Positions 16,952 to 25,498 are shown, counted from the stretch's first letter. The stretch is 64,000 nt of DNA from Thermoplasmata archaeon (GCA_027306505.1 DAHUZP010000057.1:80317-144316); one strand, 5' to 3'. The notes: generated by a model not told the origin, from the sequence alone. Numbers and translations are program-made.

Positions 16952-17379
16952 TCCTTCTCGAAGACCATCCCGATCTTGTAGGACTTGGTCCAGTGGACCT
17001 TGTCCCCGATCTTGAGGTCCTCGGGGCGCTTCGCGTTCGGGAGCCATCCGGAGACGACCGTCCCCTCCTCCAGCCGCACGAGCGCGTAGGCGTACGGGGC
17101 GTCGTTGACGAACTCGTCCGCCGGCACGTTCTGGAGAGAGTAGGCGATCACTTCGCCCGTCCCCTTGAACGTGGTCTCGCTGACGTCCTTCTTGCTCCCG
17201 CAGCGAGGGCACTGCAGGATGTAGGTGAGGGTCTTGTACCCGCATGCGCAGGCGTAGCCGCGCAGCTTCCCATCCTCCTCGTACCCCTTGTAGAACTCCC
17301 CCACGGAGTGTGGAGCGCTCACGGGACCGGTAGCGGGCGCATGGGCCTGGGCGGCGGGGGTCTGGACCTGAGCTGCCAT
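16948..17379 (-). CDS. DUF35 OB-fold / zinc-ribbon acyl-CoA partner protein of thiolase
   Basis: A 143-residue protein with the two-part DUF35 architecture. A zinc ribbon carries Cys44 and Cys46, then Cys57 and Cys60 (YACACGYK and LQCPRCGSK). An OB-fold follows (KGTGEVIAYSLQ, APYAYALVRLEEGTVVSGWL, LKIGDKVHW). The start MAAQVQTPAA at 17379 is preceded by a strong Shine-Dalgarno-like AAGGAGGAAG about 5 nt away. It lies 29 nt downstream of the thiolase gene on the same strand. In archaea, DUF35 proteins scaffold acetoacetyl-CoA thiolase and HMG-CoA synthase and shuttle the intermediate. The first zinc pair spacing (C-x-C) is slightly unusual. HMG-CoA synthase is not adjacent. Confidence 0.88.
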   Translation of the reverse strand: MAAQVQTPAAQAHAPATGPVSAPHSVGEFYKGYEEDGKLRGYACACGYKTLTYILQCPRCGSKKDVSETTFKGTGEVIAYSLQNVPADEFVNDAPYAYALVRLEEGTVVSGWLPNAKRPEDLKIGDKVHWTKSYKIGMVFEKD

Positions 17380-17408
17380 TTCTCTTCCTCCTTTTTGATC
17401 CTCGCGGT

Positions 17409-18566
17409 CTACTTCCTCTCGAAGATGTGGACGGAGCAGCTGCCCCCGGTCGCGCCGACGTTCTGGCAGACGGCCCACTGGGCGTCCTTGACCTGGCGCT
17501 TCCCGGCATGGCCGTTGAACTGCTCCATGACCTCGACGACCTGGGCGGCACCGGTCGCGCTCACGGGGTGCCCCTTCGCCTTGAGCCCACCGGAGACGTT
17601 GATCGGCGTCGCGCCATCGACCGCGGTCGCACCCTCCGCGGCGGCGGCCGCGGCCTTGCCCTTCGGGTAGAATCCGAGGTCCTCCATCGCGAGCACCTCG
17701 GCGATGGTGAAGCAGTCGTGCACCTCGGTGAAGTCGATGTCCTTCGGGGTCACGCCCGCCGCCTTGAAGGCCTTTTCGCCCGCGATGCGCGTCGCGGGAA
17801 GGGCCGTGAGGTCCGCGCGGTCTTGGAGCGCGGCGATGCTTCCCGCGCGGGCGGAGGCCCGAATCGCGGCAGGAGTGCTCGTGAGGTCCTTCTTGAACCT
17901 CGCCGGGTTCACCACCACGATCGCCGCAGCGCCGTCAGAGAACGGGCAGCAGTCGTAGAGCCGGAGCGGCCAGGCGATCGCGGCCGAATTCATGTAGGTG
18001 TCCATGGAGATTGGCTTCTGGAAGTGTGCGTGCGGGTTCCCCGAGGCGTTCTGATGGTTCTTCACCGCGATCGCCCCCAGCTGCTCGGGCTTGGTCCCGT
18101 ACTTGTGCATGTGGGCGCTAGCGAGCGTCGCGTAGAGGCCCGGGAAGGTCGCGCCGTTGCGAGCCTCGAAGGCGTAGTCGGCGCCCATCGCGAAGTAGCT
18201 CGTCGCCGCGAGCGTCTCCATGTGGGAGAGCTTCTCGACGCCCACCACGAGCGCCGCGTCCAAGAACCCACCCGCCACGTGGACGTAGGCCTCGTGGAGC
18301 GCGGCCGAGGAGGAGGAACAGGCGGACTCGATGGTCGCGGAGGGGACCTCCGGGATACCGAGGGCCGTGTTGATGAGGGGGCCCACGTGGGCCTGCCGCT
18401 CGGCGACTCCGAAGCAGTTCGAGACGAAGGTGTAGCCGATGTCCTTCGGCCCGAGCCCGGCCTGACGGATCGCCTCCAGGGAGACCCTGGCTGCGGCCTC
18501 TCGGCCGGTATCGGACATCTTGCCGAACTTGTTCATCGCGGCGCCGGCGACCCAGACTTCTTCCAT
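17409..18566 (-). CDS. thiolase (archaeal acetyl-CoA C-acetyltransferase / SCP2-like)
   Basis: A 385-residue thiolase-fold enzyme that condenses or cleaves acyl-CoA. The nucleophile is Cys83 in IESACSSSSAALHEA. The other active-site elements are EVHDCFTIAE (the NEAF-equivalent loop, here HDCF as in the SCP2-thiolase group), the His of GGLKAKGHPVSATGAAQ and Cys in CQNVGATGGSCS near the end. Together with the DUF35 gene directly downstream, this is the standard archaeal pair for the first step of the mevalonate pathway. The surrounding beta-oxidation genes make a 3-ketoacyl-CoA thiolase role also possible. The start at 18566 (MEEVWVAGAAMNKFG) fits the family; in-frame ATG 18593 and GTG 18626 exist. 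A CTTAAAT element lies at 18637-18643. Confidence 0.92.
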   Translation of the reverse strand: MEEVWVAGAAMNKFGKMSDTGREAAARVSLEAIRQAGLGPKDIGYTFVSNCFGVAERQAHVGPLINTALGIPEVPSATIESACSSSSAALHEAYVHVAGGFLDAALVVGVEKLSHMETLAATSYFAMGADYAFEARNGATFPGLYATLASAHMHKYGTKPEQLGAIAVKNHQNASGNPHAHFQKPISMDTYMNSAAIAWPLRLYDCCPFSDGAAAIVVVNPARFKKDLTSTPAAIRASARAGSIAALQDRADLTALPATRIAGEKAFKAAGVTPKDIDFTEVHDCFTIAEVLAMEDLGFYPKGKAAAAAAEGATAVDGATPINVSGGLKAKGHPVSATGAAQVVEVMEQFNGHAGKRQVKDAQWAVCQNVGATGGSCSVHIFERK

Positions 18567-18751
18567 GGTGGTTGCTTCCACCGGCCAGCGCATCCCGTAA
18601 GGAATCCGGACCGGTGCCGGGACCACCGGCTCCCGATTTAAGCGTCTTTCGGGGGGCGCTCCAGAGGGGTCCCAGGGAGGGGGGGGCCAGGGGGGACGCC
18701 CCAGACCCGAGCGAGGTCGCGAGCCCGGGGGGTCGTTCGGGAGCCCGGAGC

Positions 18752-19045
18752 TCAGCCCGGTGGACGGGCCCGCTCCACCCCGGGAAGCTCGAGCACGTGG
18801 GCAAGCTCCCGGAACGCGCGGTCCGCCTCGGCCGCGTCATGGGTCTTGAGGACGACCTTCCCGTCCCTCGTGAGGGTCATCTCGGGCGTGCCAGGGAGGA
18901 TGAGCATGACCCGGGCGTCGATCACCGTGCGGTGATCGGCCTCGAGCTTCGTCCGCGCTTGCGCGAGGTCGAGCCTCAGCTTGGGCTCAGGGATCGCCTC
19001 GTAGGCCCCGCCGTTCGAGCAGAGCGCGAGCGAGCGGTAGCTCAC
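18752..19045 (-). CDS. 97-residue protein of unknown function coupled to the ThiI-like gene
   Basis: I do not recognise this family. The GTG start at 19045 overlaps the stop of the ThiI-like gene as GTGA, so the two are almost certainly co-translated. The reading frame extends far upstream, but that part is a shadow of the ThiI gene. The product starts VSYRSLALCSNGGAYEAIPE and contains an HRTVIDARVMLILPG strand, then EMTLTRDGKVVLKTHDAAEA, then a Leu-rich helix RAFRELAHVLEL. This suggests a small alpha/beta domain. There is no membrane segment or metal motif. Genetic coupling points to a role with the sulfurtransferase, but nothing more can be said. Confidence 0.65.
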   Translation of the reverse strand: MSYRSLALCSNGGAYEAIPEPKLRLDLAQARTKLEADHRTVIDARVMLILPGTPEMTLTRDGKVVLKTHDAAEADRAFRELAHVLELPGVERARPPG

Positions 19046-19668
19046 TGGAGCTCCGCGCGCTTCACGACGTCCTCGAGGATGCGCTCGACGTCGATCTTCT
19101 GCTCCTCGCCCAGGATCTGGACCAGACGGCTCCGAGTCGCGGGCTTGTCCGGGACGGCCTGGCAGCAGAGCCCAGGCCGAGTCGAGATACCGTAGGTGCC
19201 GAGCGCCTTCGCCCGCTCCTCGATCTCGTGCTTGTCGAAGCCGATGAGGGGCCGGACGATGGGAAGGCGGACCGCCGTGGTCGCCGAGCGCATGTTGGGG
19301 AGCGTCTGGCTGGCGACCTGCCCCAGCGCTTCCCCCGTCACGAGAAAGCTCGCACCCTCCCTCTCGGCGATCCGCTCGGCCGAGCGCCACATGAAACGGC
19401 GGCACATGATGCAACCGACGTGCCGGTCGGTGTTCCGCATGAGGGTGATCTGGGTGGACCCGTGGGGCAGGACGTAGAGCGGGAGCGCCTGACCGTGGAG
19501 CGTGCGGAGCACCTGGAGGTGGTCGTGCACCTTCTCGAGCGGGCTCGTGTCCGTGAACGGTCGGTTGTCCATGTGGACTGCGACGAGCTCGTGGCCCCGG
19601 CCCATCACCATGTCGGCCGCGACGGGAGAGTCGATCCCGCCGGACATCAGCACCACGCCCTTCCCCAT
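19042..19668 (-). CDS. thiI: ThiI-like PP-loop tRNA/thiamine sulfurtransferase lacking THUMP domain
   Basis: A 208-residue PP-loop ATPase starting MGKGVVLMSGGIDSPVAADM, where SGGIDSP is the pyrophosphate-binding loop. It continues with VGCIMCRRFMWRSAERIAER, GEALGQVASQTLPNMRSA (the ThiI TGEALGQVASQT motif) and RPLIGFDKHEIE. Full-length ThiI also has an N-terminal ferredoxin-like and THUMP domain for tRNA binding and often a rhodanese domain. Both are absent, giving a stand-alone adenylation/sulfur-transfer domain as known in some archaea. Two cysteine pairs (CIMC and GLCC) could carry sulfur. The start is preceded by GGGAGGGGTGAG. Probable target: 4-thiouridine in tRNA; thiamine synthesis is the alternative. 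Confidence 0.88.
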   Translation of the reverse strand: MGKGVVLMSGGIDSPVAADMVMGRGHELVAVHMDNRPFTDTSPLEKVHDHLQVLRTLHGQALPLYVLPHGSTQITLMRNTDRHVGCIMCRRFMWRSAERIAEREGASFLVTGEALGQVASQTLPNMRSATTAVRLPIVRPLIGFDKHEIEERAKALGTYGISTRPGLCCQAVPDKPATRSRLVQILGEEQKIDVERILEDVVKRAELQ

Positions 19669-19853
19669 CTCACCCCTCCCGAGCGAAGGTGGTGTATTTC
19701 AGGCCTAGGTCACCGGGTGGCCCTTGAGGGGGGTGATGGGTCGCTCTGGGGGCTCCCCCCGGGGCCCCCCGAACGCTTAAGCCCTCCCGCGCCAATACGT
19801 ATAAACACCCATCTGCCCGGCACTTCTTCGGCTCGGGGCGGAGGGAAGGTTCT

Positions 19854-21014
19854 GTGTCTGCTACGGCAGGAGTAGGTTGGGCGCCGCCAGGGAAAGTGCC
19901 GACCGCGGCCCGCGTCGGGGAACACCGTCACGGCCCCTCGGTGACCGACGGTTTACCCGTCCCAGACCTTCATCGCTTCCTCGCGATGCCGGCCGACGAG
20001 GTCGCCTTCCTGAGGGGGACCCTCGGGCTTTACCTGGGGACCTCCCGGGTGGAGGAGATCCTTCGGCTCTTCGGCCGTCGCATGGGCCGGAGCATGGCCG
20101 TGCTGGACCCGGACGCCCCGGACGTCGCGGCGACAGTGGGACACCTCGCCGCCCAGGTCGGTCTGGGGAAGGTCATCACCGCTCCCTGGTCCGACCCCTC
20201 CTCTGGGGCCCGAGACGCGCTGGGGCGAGGTGGGACGGGAGCACGTTCCCCAGAGGGGAGCCGAGGTCGCTGGGCGGGACGGGACCGGGGGGAGGAGGGG
20301 GTCGAGCTCTCCGGTTGGGCACTGCTCTTGGACCGCCTCGCCGAGAGGCTCCCCGCGGGGGAGCCCCGGGCGCAGCCGGTCTTCACCGCAGGCTTCATCG
20401 AGGGGCTCTTCGAGGGGATCCTGGGGGGACGCGTCCACGGTGAACTTCGCAAGTTGGGAAGCGGTCGCTGGGAGCTCGAAGTGGGGCTCCTTCCCTTGCG
20501 AGGCCCCAAGGTCCCAGGCACCGCCCGCTTCCGCCTGCCCGGTCCTCGCGCCTATCGCTGGGAGACGCAGGAAGGGGGGGAGTTCTTCGAGCGGCTAGCC
20601 CCCTACCTGGTCCCCGGTTCGACGCTCGGGTTCGCGCGCGAAGCCCCCCGTCGTCTGAGGGCGGAGTTTGGCTACGGGAACGCGGAGCTGCACTGGTTCG
20701 CGGTCACGTTCCGTCCGGGGGAGTCCATCATCTCGCCGCGCCAGGTGGGACACGTCGTCGAGGTCACCGAGAGCTTCCTCATGCACCGCTTCAGCAACGC
20801 GGCCGCACCCCTGGTCTTCCTCCAGGGTCTGGACTACCTCGCCAACCGGAACGAGCCGCGCACCGTCGTGCGACTCGTCGAGGTCGTCAAGGAGCGGGTC
20901 GTCTCGGCCCGAGGGTCCCTCGTGGTGGAGCTTCCCCTGGACGGGCTCGACCGGGAGATCGTCGCCCAGCTGAGACGGGAGCTCTCCTCGGTACTGCCCG
21001 AAGAGGGCGGGTAG
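19854..21014 (+). CDS. V4R-like plus DUF835 domain protein
   Basis: A 386-residue soluble protein. The middle part resembles a V4R domain (small-molecule or hydrocarbon-binding): VEEILRLFGRRMGRSMAVLD, LAAQVGLGKV and, about 150 residues later, QPVFTAGFIEGLFEGILGG with the following KLGSGRWELEV. Between these lies a charged Gly/Arg-rich insertion (about 125-150). The C-terminal 70 residues match DUF835: LVFLQGLDYLANRNEPRTVV, then VELPLDGLDREIVAQLRREL. DUF835 is an archaeal domain found in putative signal-transduction proteins. The GTG start has GGAGGGAAGG 6 nt upstream, and TATAAA lies at 19798-19803. A sensor role is inference. Confidence 0.65.
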   Translation: MSATAGVGWAPPGKVPTAARVGEHRHGPSVTDGLPVPDLHRFLAMPADEVAFLRGTLGLYLGTSRVEEILRLFGRRMGRSMAVLDPDAPDVAATVGHLAAQVGLGKVITAPWSDPSSGARDALGRGGTGARSPEGSRGRWAGRDRGEEGVELSGWALLLDRLAERLPAGEPRAQPVFTAGFIEGLFEGILGGRVHGELRKLGSGRWELEVGLLPLRGPKVPGTARFRLPGPRAYRWETQEGGEFFERLAPYLVPGSTLGFAREAPRRLRAEFGYGNAELHWFAVTFRPGESIISPRQVGHVVEVTESFLMHRFSNAAAPLVFLQGLDYLANRNEPRTVVRLVEVVKERVVSARGSLVVELPLDGLDREIVAQLRRELSSVLPEEGG

Positions 21015-21075
21015 GTCCGCCGCTCTCGGCGAGGGCGCGGGGAAGTACTTAGATAGCCCCCGCCCTGGGGAGCGC

Positions 21076-21942
21076 GTGCCGGACCTACAGGTGCGCGGCA
21101 GCGCCCTCCATTACGAGGAGCTGGGAGCGGGGCCTGCGGTCGTCCTGCTGCACGGCCTCGGCGGGGATGGTCACGAGTGGGTCCTGCAGAAGGGGCCCCT
21201 ATCCGAGAAGCATCGCGTCATCCTGCCGGACCTCAAGGGACACGGCCGGTCGGCCCCTCCTCCCTCCCCGCTCTACAGCCCATTCGACCATGCGAAGGAC
21301 GTGCTCGACCTCCTGGACCAGCTCCGGGTCGAGAAGGCCTGGCTGGTCGGGCTCAGCGCGGGAGGGTTCGTCACCCTCGCGATCGCGCTGGACCACCCCG
21401 AACGGGTCCGGGGCATCGTGCTCGCCGCGACGACCGCCCACGTGGACAAGTACACCCAGGCGGTCGGGAAGCGCTGGATCGAGACGTTCCAGAAGCAGGG
21501 GTTCGACGCCTACATGGACCAGGAGATGCGGGACATCTTCCACCCTGACTGGCTCCTCGCCCACTTGGACGAGATGGAGAAGTTCAAGGAGAGCCAGCGA
21601 GGCCGCGACCTCTCCGGGATCGCCCCCTCCGGGGCGGCGAACGCCACCTGGGACGTCCGTTCCAGGATCGGGAAGATCAAGCTCCCCACCCTCGTGGTGC
21701 ACGGGATGGACGACCGGGTGGTCGATCCCACCTCCGCCCGGATCCTCCGGCAGACCATCGTGGGATCGGAGATGAAGCTCTACTCGAACACGGGCCACAT
21801 GCTCATCCTGGAGCGGCCGAAGGAGTTCAACGCCCTGTTGCTCGACTTCTTCGGAAGGGACGGTCAGAAGGCTGGCGGCGGCCCCCGTCCCCCCGGGTCG
21901 GAGGCCAGCCCGGGCGACGGCGGGGCCCTTCCCTCGAGCTAG
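21076..21942 (+). CDS. alpha/beta hydrolase
   Basis: A 288-residue alpha/beta-hydrolase with the oxyanion motif LLHGLGGDGHEW. The nucleophile elbow is GLSAGG (Ser in a G-x-S-x-G-like turn with GG after it). The acid Asp is in VVHGMDDRVVDP and the catalytic His in SNTGHMLILERP. The last 30 residues are a Gly/Pro-rich tail. The substrate is unknown; esterases, lactonases and C-C hydrolases share these motifs. The GTG start lies 26 nt after the centre of CTTAGATA, predicting a leaderless message. The CitE-like lyase gene follows after 63 nt with its own Shine-Dalgarno, so the two may be co-transcribed. Confidence 0.9.
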   Translation: MPDLQVRGSALHYEELGAGPAVVLLHGLGGDGHEWVLQKGPLSEKHRVILPDLKGHGRSAPPPSPLYSPFDHAKDVLDLLDQLRVEKAWLVGLSAGGFVTLAIALDHPERVRGIVLAATTAHVDKYTQAVGKRWIETFQKQGFDAYMDQEMRDIFHPDWLLAHLDEMEKFKESQRGRDLSGIAPSGAANATWDVRSRIGKIKLPTLVVHGMDDRVVDPTSARILRQTIVGSEMKLYSNTGHMLILERPKEFNALLLDFFGRDGQKAGGGPRPPGSEASPGDGGALPSS

Positions 21943-22005
21943 GGGAACGGCGGTCATCTAGCCCCACCGACGTACGAAGAGCACGGGAAGGAGGGGAGAA
22001 GAGGC

Positions 22006-22935
22006 ATGGTGGCCCGACCTTCCAAGCGTCCTCCCGTCCCTCCGTATCGGCGCGTGGAGCTCTCGACGCCCGGGCATGACCTGCGGATGCTGCGCAAGGC
22101 CGCGGCCACGCCCTCCGACCTGGTGCTCATGGACCTGGAGGACGGTTGCGCTCCCGGGCAGAAGGCGGCCGCCCGGGCCGTCATCGCGGAGGCCGCGAGG
22201 ACGCTCGATTGGGGCTCACGGGTGGTCGCGTTCCGGCCCAACGGCATCGGCACCTCCTACTTCCTCGACGACCTCTTGGAGGTCGTAGGGGCGGCGGGCG
22301 AGCACCTCGACCTGCTGGTGCTCCCCAAGGTCCGCTCGGCGGAGGAGGTGCGCTACGTCGATCGCCTCCTCCACCATCTCGAGTGGAAGTTCTCGTTGGA
22401 GCCCGGCCGCCTCGCCCTGGAGGTCCTGATCGAGACGGCGGCCGGGGTCCTCCATGCCGAGGAGATCGCGCGCTCCTCCCCACGCCTACGGGCCCTCCTC
22501 TTCGGGATCTACGACTACGCGGGGGAGATCGGGGCGACCGTCGGTCCGGAGTCCTACGCGGAGGTGCAGTTCGCGAAGCAGGCGACGCTTGCCGCGGCCC
22601 GGACCGCGGGGCTCCTAGCGCTGGACGGCATCTCCTCCCGTTTCAAGGACCTCGAGCTCACCCGGAGCGAGGCCGAGGCCTCCCGTCGGATGGGGTTCGA
22701 CGGCAAGTGGGCGATCCACCCAGGCCAGGTCGAAGTGATCCAGCGGGTCTTCACCCCTTCCACTGAGGAGCTCGAGCGTGCCGAGCACCGCGTCGAGCTC
22801 TACCGCTCGGCCGGAGCGGAGGGCAAGGGCGCGATCGCTCTTGGCGAGGAGATGGTCGATGAGGCGACGCTGAGGACCGAGGAGCGGCGGGTCGCGCTCG
22901 GGCGTCACCTGGGGCGCCTGGGGAACAAGAAATAG
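22006..22935 (+). CDS. HpcH/HpaI aldolase / citrate lyase beta-like protein (CitE or malyl-CoA lyase family)
   Basis: A 309-residue TIM-barrel enzyme of the CitE-like/malyl-CoA lyase family, which cleaves or forms C-C bonds in CoA thioesters such as malyl-CoA or citramalyl-CoA. Landmarks are LVLMDLEDGCAPGQK (Mg ligand and substrate Arg region), VAFRPNGIGT, LVLPKVRSAEEV, EVLIETAAGVLHA (catalytic Glu), LLFGIYDYAGEIG and the C-terminal GFDGKWAIHPGQVEVIQRVF. The start has GGAGGGGAGAAGAGG directly upstream. No citrate lyase alpha or gamma genes are present, so true citrate lyase is unlikely. The substrate is not determined by the sequence. Confidence 0.88.
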   Translation: MVARPSKRPPVPPYRRVELSTPGHDLRMLRKAAATPSDLVLMDLEDGCAPGQKAAARAVIAEAARTLDWGSRVVAFRPNGIGTSYFLDDLLEVVGAAGEHLDLLVLPKVRSAEEVRYVDRLLHHLEWKFSLEPGRLALEVLIETAAGVLHAEEIARSSPRLRALLFGIYDYAGEIGATVGPESYAEVQFAKQATLAAARTAGLLALDGISSRFKDLELTRSEAEASRRMGFDGKWAIHPGQVEVIQRVFTPSTEELERAEHRVELYRSAGAEGKGAIALGEEMVDEATLRTEERRVALGRHLGRLGNKK

Positions 22936-23016
22936 GTCGGAGCTCGGAGCGGAGAACCCGCCCCTCTCCACGGGCCGAGGCAGTCCCCTTATACCGGGGA
23001 CCGCCCTTCCCCGCCT

Positions 23017-23925
23017 GTGCTGGAGTTCTCGGGTCTCTCGAAGAGGTACCCGACCTCGCGCGAGCCCGCGCTCCTCGGTTTCGACCTCCAGGTACGGGAC
23101 GGGGAGATCGTAGGCCTGGTGGGCCTCAACGGCGCGGGCAAGACCTCCGCGATCCGCATAGCGGCGGGCGTTGCCCTTCCCAGCGACGGCACGGTGCGGG
23201 TCGATGGCCACGATATCGTGGGGGAGAAGCGTATCGCCTCCGCCCACCTGGGGTGGGTCCCGGAGTTCCCGAACTTCGAGCCGCAAGGGCGGGCGCTGGA
23301 GCTCCTCGAGTACTTCGCCGGCTACTATGCGCTCGAACCCGGGAAGACCTCGGAGTGGATCCGGTTCCTGCTGAAGCAGGTGGGGCTCGCCGGCCGGGAG
23401 TACGACCGGGTCGGCACCTACTCCCAGGGGATGAAGAAACGGTTCGCTCTCGCGGCGTCGCTGCTCCATCGGCCCAAGAACCTCCTCCTGGACGAGCTCC
23501 TGAACGGCCTGGACCCGGAGGGGATCCGCTTCGCCCGCCACCTCATCCTGTCCCTCCGATCGCAGGGCTGCGCGATCCTGCTCTCCTCCCACATCTTGAC
23601 GGAGGTGGAGCAGCTCGCCGACCGGATCGCCTTCGTGCACAAGGGGAAGCTCCTTCGCCTCCTCCCCCACCAGGAACTGGACCGGGCGCCCGGGACCCGC
23701 CTGCGGGTACAGGTCACCCACCCCGCGGATGGGGCGTTGGAGTACCTGCGGACCGTGGGACCGACCGTCTGGGAGGGACGCAGCTACGTCGTCACCTCCC
23801 CCCAGGTCGGGCCGCACCAGGTGAACCGGGAGCTCCTCCAGCGCGGCTACGAGGTGAAGGAGCTCCACACCGAGCGCGAGGACCTGGAGAGCTACTTCTT
23901 CCGGCTCATCGAGGAGGCGGGATGA
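23017..23925 (+). CDS. ABC transporter ATP-binding protein
   Basis: A 302-residue ATPase subunit of an ABC-2 exporter. Visible are Walker A GLNGAGKTS, a Q-loop region, signature YSQGMKKRFALA, Walker B NLLLDELLNGLDPEG and the switch His in LLSSHILTEVE. The D-loop reads LLNGLDP instead of the common PTNGLDP. About 80 residues of C-terminal accessory sequence follow the core. The GTG start lies 26 nt after the centre of CTTATAC (22988-22994), predicting a leaderless message. The stop overlaps the start of the permease gene (ATGA). The transported molecule is unknown. Confidence 0.94.
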   Translation: MLEFSGLSKRYPTSREPALLGFDLQVRDGEIVGLVGLNGAGKTSAIRIAAGVALPSDGTVRVDGHDIVGEKRIASAHLGWVPEFPNFEPQGRALELLEYFAGYYALEPGKTSEWIRFLLKQVGLAGREYDRVGTYSQGMKKRFALAASLLHRPKNLLLDELLNGLDPEGIRFARHLILSLRSQGCAILLSSHILTEVEQLADRIAFVHKGKLLRLLPHQELDRAPGTRLRVQVTHPADGALEYLRTVGPTVWEGRSYVVTSPQVGPHQVNRELLQRGYEVKELHTEREDLESYFFRLIEEAG

Positions 23926-24755
23926 ACCCGTTCCTCTACGACATCTACCGGGTGCTCCGCAACCGGGGCGTGATCCTCCTGATCGCGCTGACCGGTTTGC
24001 TCGCCCTGACGGCGCTCACGATCTTCAACGCGTTCACGAGCTCCCAGGGGCTCGCCTCGGTGATCTCCCCCCAGCGGACGGTCCTGCTGATCATGGGGCT
24101 CATCTACGGGTTCTTCGTCCCCGTCATGGGGATCCAGACCGGCTACAGCACCTATGCCAGGGACCGGGCGACGGGGGTGCTCGACACCGTGCTCGTCCGG
24201 CCGGTCACGCGCACGCAGATCATCCTCTCCCGCTACCTCGCGGTCCTCGTGGCCTCCGCCCTGGGCATCGGGGGCGCGCTCGCTCTCCTCGATGTGATGG
24301 ACCTCGTGGAGGTGGGGGCGGCCCTTCCCCTGGGACAGCTCGTGGGGCTCTACATCGGGCTCGTCGTGGAGGCGGTCGCCTTCGCGGGCATCCTCTTCCT
24401 GATTGCGCACCTGGTCCGCTCTCCCGGGGCGATCATGGGCTCCGCCGTGGTCGTGTTCGTCCTCATCGACATCGTCTGGTTCTTCCTGCTCCTCTTCGTG
24501 GGCGTGCTCCTGGGGGGCCTCACCTCGGCCCAGGGGCAGGCCCAGGTCGTCGCTCTCGAGTACGTGGACCCGGCGGGCTACCCGTTCCTCATGCTCGCCT
24601 GGGTGCAGGGGGGCCTCTTCGGCGATGTCATCTCGCCCCCCGCGGGAGGGCTCGCGAGCATCGGGCTCACCTTGGGGGGGCTCGCGGTCGCGGGGGCCTT
24701 CTGGTCCACCGTGCCCTTCGCTCTCTCGCTCTGGCTCGCTCGCCGGCGTGACTGA
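23922..24755 (+). CDS. ABC-2 type transporter permease
   Basis: A 277-residue integral membrane protein starting MNPFLYDIYRVLRNRGVILL. It has about six hydrophobic segments, including ILLIALTGLLALTALTIF, LLIMGLIYGFFVPVMGIQTG, YLAVLVASALGIGGALALLD, LYIGLVVEAVAFAGILFLIA, AVVVFVLIDIVWFFLLLFVG and a last one before the terminal RRRD. The YARDRATGVLDTVLVRPVTR loop after the second helix is the coupling motif of ABC-2 permeases of the NosY/CcmB-like kind. The start overlaps the stop of the ATPase gene by 4 nt. It is the membrane partner of that ATPase, and the pair is a minimal two-gene exporter. Confidence 0.92.
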   Translation: MNPFLYDIYRVLRNRGVILLIALTGLLALTALTIFNAFTSSQGLASVISPQRTVLLIMGLIYGFFVPVMGIQTGYSTYARDRATGVLDTVLVRPVTRTQIILSRYLAVLVASALGIGGALALLDVMDLVEVGAALPLGQLVGLYIGLVVEAVAFAGILFLIAHLVRSPGAIMGSAVVVFVLIDIVWFFLLLFVGVLLGGLTSAQGQAQVVALEYVDPAGYPFLMLAWVQGGLFGDVISPPAGGLASIGLTLGGLAVAGAFWSTVPFALSLWLARRRD

Positions 24756-24803
24756 ACCCCTCCTTCGAGATGGGCCCAGGCGGGCGTTCGACGGAGGGTC
24801 GTC

Positions 24804-25397
24804 TCAGGACGTCCCCCCCGAGGCGGCGAGGTCCTCGGGCTCGGAGGCACGAGCGCCCCGGCGGGCGCCTCCCTCCTTCGGGGAGGGCGGGGTGTCCTCC
24901 TCCTCCTCTTCCTCGTGGTGCGAAGGTCCCGAGCTGTCCGCGGCCTCCTCGCGCAAGGCCCCTCGGCGGAGCCGGACCAGCCCCAGGACACAGCCGAGGA
25001 CCCCCAGGTTCGAGAGGTAGGAGCCGAGGCAGACCGGGCAGAACACGGGGGGCGTGATGAGGAAGAGCTCGGTGTAGGCAAGGACGACGGTGACGCCGAC
25101 CGCCGTTAGCGAGAGCCCCAGCAGGAGCTGCAGCAGCCGGTGGTCATAGGTACGCTGGAGCATCGCTTCGACCACGATCATCACGATGAACCCTCCCACG
25201 CCGATCGACCAGTCCGGGACCGGTCCGATGTGGGAGTAGGCGCTCGCGTCCACCCGGGCGCAGGAGAAGAACGGATTGAGGCTGCAGACCGATTGCAGCG
25301 CCGTGTCGAGGGACTCGAACATCGCGAAGAGGCTGAATCCGAGGCCGACGATGAGGAAGGCCCACGTCCCCCTATGCAGGACCTCCGCCGAGACCAT
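24804..25397 (-). CDS. VKOR family thiol-disulfide oxidoreductase (membrane)
   Basis: A 197-residue vitamin K epoxide reductase homologue that re-oxidises a thioredoxin-like partner and passes electrons to quinone, so driving disulfide formation outside the cell. Both cysteine pairs are present: loop Cys38 and Cys46 (VCSLNPFFSC, eight apart as in human VKOR) and the catalytic Cys120-x-x-Cys123 in VFCPVCLGSY. Ser/Thr and Trp landmarks (PDWSIGVGGF) are conserved. Four hydrophobic helices span residues 10-145. The last 50 residues are a Glu-rich then basic cytoplasmic tail, not part of the family. Two DUF929 thioredoxin-like genes lie directly upstream on the same strand and are the likely partners. 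Confidence 0.92.
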   Translation of the reverse strand: MVSAEVLHRGTWAFLIVGLGFSLFAMFESLDTALQSVCSLNPFFSCARVDASAYSHIGPVPDWSIGVGGFIVMIVVEAMLQRTYDHRLLQLLLGLSLTAVGVTVVLAYTELFLITPPVFCPVCLGSYLSNLGVLGCVLGLVRLRRGALREEAADSSGPSHHEEEEEEDTPPSPKEGGARRGARASEPEDLAASGGTS

Positions 25398-25498
25398 CCG
25401 GCCCCCTTTTCCCTCGCGCTGACCCTACGGACCCGAGCTCAGTATTTCACTCGTCCGGCGGTACCTCTCGCTCCATGCCGTGCGAGGTCCCGACCCCG

